A stretch of DNA of 64,000 bases from Nemertoderma westbladi (taxonomy: Eukaryota; Xenacoelomorpha; Nemertodermatida; Nemertodermatidae): positions 1-64,000 of the forward strand of contig JAUCBJ010006257.1 of the NCBI GenBank assembly GCA_032718475.1. The letters are read 5' to 3'. Made by a program: the position numbers and the translations under genes. Below, one piece after another: positions 60,060 to 64,000 of the stretch (positions are counted from its first letter, which is position 1; every line of letters begins with the position of its first letter). Under the pieces are notes generated by a model. The model searched no databases. It worked only from the letters and a program-made list of their open reading frames with translations, and had not been told where the DNA came from.

Positions 60060-63000
60060 CAATAATTATTCCCTATTATTGCATTTATTTCCTAATGGTA
60101 GTATTTCATTCCAGTTGCTATATTCCCTATTGCTATAACTACGTATCGCTTTTATTTCACATTGCTATTATTGTTTCCTTCCAGTTGTCAATTTCTTATT
60201 GCTATTGTTTTTCTGTATAGGAAATATCACTGCCAATAGGAAATAAAAGCATAATAATTCCATAATTATAATAGCATAATAATTTCACATCGCTATTATT
60301 TCCTAAATTGCTAATACTTCCTATTGGTATCAGGGTATTATTTCTTCCTACAGTCCTATTGATTATTTCCTAAAGGCTATTAGTTCCTATTGCTATTATT
60401 TCCTTTTGCTATTATTTCCTATTGCTATTATTTCTTATTGCTACTATTTCCCATTGCTATTATTTCATATTCCTATTATTTCCTATTCCTATTATTTCCC
60501 ATTGCTATTATCTCCTATTGCTATTATTTCCTATTAATATTATTTCCTATTCCTATTATTTCCTATTGCTATTATTTCCTATTCCTATTATTTCCCATTC
60601 CTATTATTTCCTATTCCTATTATTTCCCGTTGCTATTATTTCATATTCGTATTATTATTTCATATTGGTATTATTTCCTATTGGTACCGGTATTATTTCT
60701 TATTGCTATTATTTCCTATTGCTATTATTTCCCATTGCTATTATTTCCTATTGCTATTATTTCTTATTGCTATTATTTCCTGTTGCTATTATTTCATATT
60801 CGTATTATTTCCTATTGCTATTATTTCTTATTGCTATTATTTCCCATTGCTATTATTTCCTATTGCTATTATTTCTTATTGCTATTATTTCATATTAATA
60901 TTATTTCCTATTGCTATTATTTCTTATTGCTATTATTTCCTATTGCTATTATTTCCTATTCCTATTATTTCCTGTTGCTATTATTTCATATTCGTATTAT
61001 TTCCTATTGCTATTATTTCTTATTGCTATTATTTCCCATTGCTATTATTTCCTATTGCTATTATTTCTTATTGCTATTATTTCATATTAATATTATTTCC
61101 TATTGCTATTATTTCTTATTGACGTTATTTCCTATTGCTATTATTTCCTATTGCTATTATTTCATATTCGTATTATTATCTCATATTGGTATTATTTCCT
61201 ATTGGTACCGGTATTATTTCTTATTGCTATTATTTCCTATTGCTATTATTTCTTATTGCTATTATTTCCTATTGCTATTATTTCTTATTGCTATTATTTC
61301 CCATTGCTATTATTTCCTATTGCTATTATTTCTTATTGCTATTATTTCATATTAATATTATTTCCTATTGGTACCGGTATTATTTCTTATTGCTATTATT
61401 TCCTATTGCTATTATTTCTTATTGCTATTATTTCCTATTGCTATTATTTCTTATTGCTATTATTTCCCATTGCTATTATTTCCTATTGCTATTATTTCCT
61501 ATTGCTATTATTTCTTATTGCTATTATTTCCCATTGCTATTATTTCCTATTGCTATTATTTCTTATTGCTATTATTTCTTATTGATGTTATTTCCTATTG
61601 CTATTATTTCCTATTGCTATTATTTCATATTCGTATTATTATTTCATATTGGTATTATTTCCTATTGGTACCGGTATTATTTCCTATTGCTATTATTTCT
61701 TATTGCTATTATTTCCCATTCCTATTATTTCCTATTCCTATTATTTCCCGTTGCTATTATTTCATATTCGTATTATTATTTCATATTGGTATTATTTCCT
61801 ATTGGTACCGGTATTATTTCCTATTGCTATTATTTCTTATTGCTATTATTTCCTATTGCTATTATTTCCTATTCCTATTATTTCCTGTTGCTATTATTTC
61901 ATATTCGTATTATTATTTCATATTGGTATTATTTCCTATTGGTACCGGTATTATTTCATATTGCTATTATTTCATATTGGTATTATTTCATATTGGTATT
62001 ATTTCCTATTAATATTATTTCCCATTGCTATTATTTCATATTGGATTGGTATTATTTCCTATTGGTACCGGTATTATTTCTTATTGCTATTATTTCCTAT
62101 TGCTATTATTTCTTATTGCTATTATTTCCTATTGCTATTATTTCTTATTGCTATTATTTCCTATTGCTATTATTTCCTATTCCTATTATTTCCCGTTGCT
62201 ATTATTTCCTATTCGTATTATTTCCTATTCCTATTATTTCCCATTGCTATTATTTCCTATTGCTATTATTTCCTATTGCTATTATTTCCTATTGCTATTA
62301 TTTCCTATTGCTATTATTTCCTATTAATATTATTTCCTATTCCTATTATTTCCCATTGCTATTATTTCCTATTGCTATTATTTCCCATTGCTATTATTTC
62401 CCATTGCTATTATTTCCTATTGCTATTATTTCCTATTGCTATTATTTCCTATTGCTATTATTTCCTATTGCTATTATTTCCTATTAATATTATTTCCTAT
62501 TCCTATTATTTCCCATTGCTATTATTTCCTATTGCTATTATTTCCCATTGCTATTATTTCCTATTGCTATTATTTCCCATTGCTATTATTTCCTATTGCT
62601 ATTATTTCCTATTGCTATTATTTCCTATTCCTATTATTTCCCATTGCTATTATTTCCTATTGCTATTATTTCCCATTGCTATTATTTCCTATTGCTATTA
62701 TTTCCCATTGCTATTATTTCCTATTGCTATTATTTCCTATTGCTATTATTTCCTATTGCTATTATTTCCTATTAATATTATTTCCTATTCCTATTATTTC
62801 CTATTCCTATTATTTCCTATTGCTATTACTTCCTATTCCTATTATTTCCCATTCCTATTATTTCCTATTCCTATTATTTCCCGTTGCTATTATTTCATGT
62901 TCGTATTATTATTTCATATTGGTATTATTTCCTATTGGTACCGGTATTATTTCTTATTGCTATTATTTCTTATTGATATTATTTCCTATTGGTACCGATA

Positions 63001-64000
63001 TTATTTCCTATTGCTATTATTTCCTATTGCTATTATTTCCCATTGCTATTATTTCCTATTGCTATTATTTCTTATTGCTATTATTTTCTATTCCTATTAT
63101 TTCCTATTCCTATTATTTCCCGTTGCTATTATTTCATATTCGTATTATTATTTCATATTGCTATTATTTCATATTGGTATTATTTCATATTGGTATTATT
63201 TCCTATTAATATTATTTCCCATTGCTATTATTTCATATTGGATTGGTATTATTTCCTATTAATATTATTTCCCATTGCTATTATTTCATATTGGATTGGT
63301 ATTATTTCCTATTAATATTATTTCCCATTGCTATTATTTCATATTGGATTGGTATTATTTCCTATTGGTACCGGTATTATTTCATATTGGTATTATTTCA
63401 TATTGGTATTATTTCATATTGGTATTATTTCCTATTAATATTATTTCCCATTGCTATTATTTCATATTGGATTGGTATTATTTCCTATTAATATTATTTC
63501 CCATTGCTATTATTTCATATTGGATTGGTATTATTTCCTATTGGTACCGGTATTATTTATTATTGCTATTATTTCCTATTGCTATTATTTCTTATTGCTA
63601 TTATTTCATATTGCTATTATTTCTTATTGCTATTATTTCCTATTGCTATTATTTCCTATTGCTATTATTTCCTATTGCTATTATTTCCTATTAATATTAT
63701 TTCCTATTCCTATTATTTCCTATTGCTATTATTTCCTATTCCTATTATTTCCCATTCCTATTATTTCCTATTCCTATTATTTCCCGTTGCTATTATTTCA
63801 TGTTCGTATTATTATTTCATATTGGTATTATTTCCTATTGGTACCGGTATTATTTCTTATTGCTATTATTTCTTATTGATATTATTTCCTATTGCTATTA
63901 TTTCCCATTGCTATTATTTCCTATTGCTATTATTTCATATTGGTATTATTTCCTATTAATATTATTTCCCATTGCTATTATTTCATATTGGATTGGTATT
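60060..64000. repeat. 16-bp satellite (TTGCTATTATTTCCTA), runs off the window
   Basis: At least 3.9 kb of tandem 16-bp units, degenerate to about 60370 and regular after that. Variants include CCTATTCCTATTATTT, CATATTCGTATTATT and TTCATATTGGATTGG. A CCTATTGGTACCGGTATTAT module recurs, for example near 60680, 61200, 61365, 61667, 61798, 61937, 62058, 62932, 63361, 63539 and 63837. A 62-bp higher-order unit with TTCATATTGGATTGG repeats at 63231-63530. Three units (48 bp) contain no stop in the plus-strand frames, producing spurious hydrophobic ORFs (YYFLLLLFPIAIIS). The array begins about 80 bp 5' of the AGL splice acceptor, so it lies in an AGL intron. Confidence 0.96.

Noticed and set aside
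60390..63262. Long hydrophobic ORFs resembling membrane proteins
   Set aside because: They are open in several plus-strand frames because 48 bp (three 16-bp units) contain no stop. The peptide is a pure repeat with no domain.

Overview
This is eukaryotic, almost certainly animal, nuclear DNA. The evidence is four conserved animal genes, canonical GT-AG splice sites, very long non-coding tracts, and remains of several classes of eukaryotic transposon. The flanks are AT-rich. I cannot name the species; an invertebrate with intron-poor genes fits best. No bacterial, viral or organellar gene was seen.

Layout, left to right. 1-2.9 kb: a 14-bp minisatellite, small tandem repeats and AT-rich DNA. 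2.9-5.5 kb (+): an apparently intronless two-pore (TPC-type) cation channel gene. 5.9-30.0 kb: one uninterrupted satellite of about 24 kb built from 27/28-bp units, with nested block duplications. 30.0-37.6 kb: an intronless hydroxylysine kinase-like gene (+, 31.3-32.3 kb) followed by a transposon-rich stretch. That stretch holds a perfect 88-bp foldback enclosing a tRNA-like Pol III promoter fused to a hammerhead-ribozyme motif, a TTAA-flanked inverted-repeat element with a solo LTR nested inside, and a second terminal-inverted-repeat element. 37.6-44.0 kb: a 54-bp satellite whose minus strand carries a Pol III B-box in most units, then a 5-kb 15-bp satellite. 44.1-47.1 kb (-): LZTR1, two exons. 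47.1-56.0 kb: foldbacks, a MITE-like element, several minisatellites and AT-rich DNA. 56.0-60.0 kb (-): one enormous GC-rich exon of glycogen debranching enzyme (AGL). 60.1-64.0 kb: a 16-bp satellite that appears to lie in the AGL intron. The AGL 5' exons are outside the window.

The four genes are unrelated housekeeping or signalling functions: endolysosomal ion channel, hydroxylysine catabolism, CUL3-dependent RAS/RIT1 turnover and glycogen breakdown. They are not an operon. They share very few introns and, for TPC, LZTR1 and AGL, a tandem array starting within a few hundred bases of the stop codon. Almost all the other long open frames here are by-products of tandem repeats whose unit, or three times the unit, lacks stop codons.

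The most notable item is the hammerhead/tRNA-like foldback at 32.55-32.92 kb.
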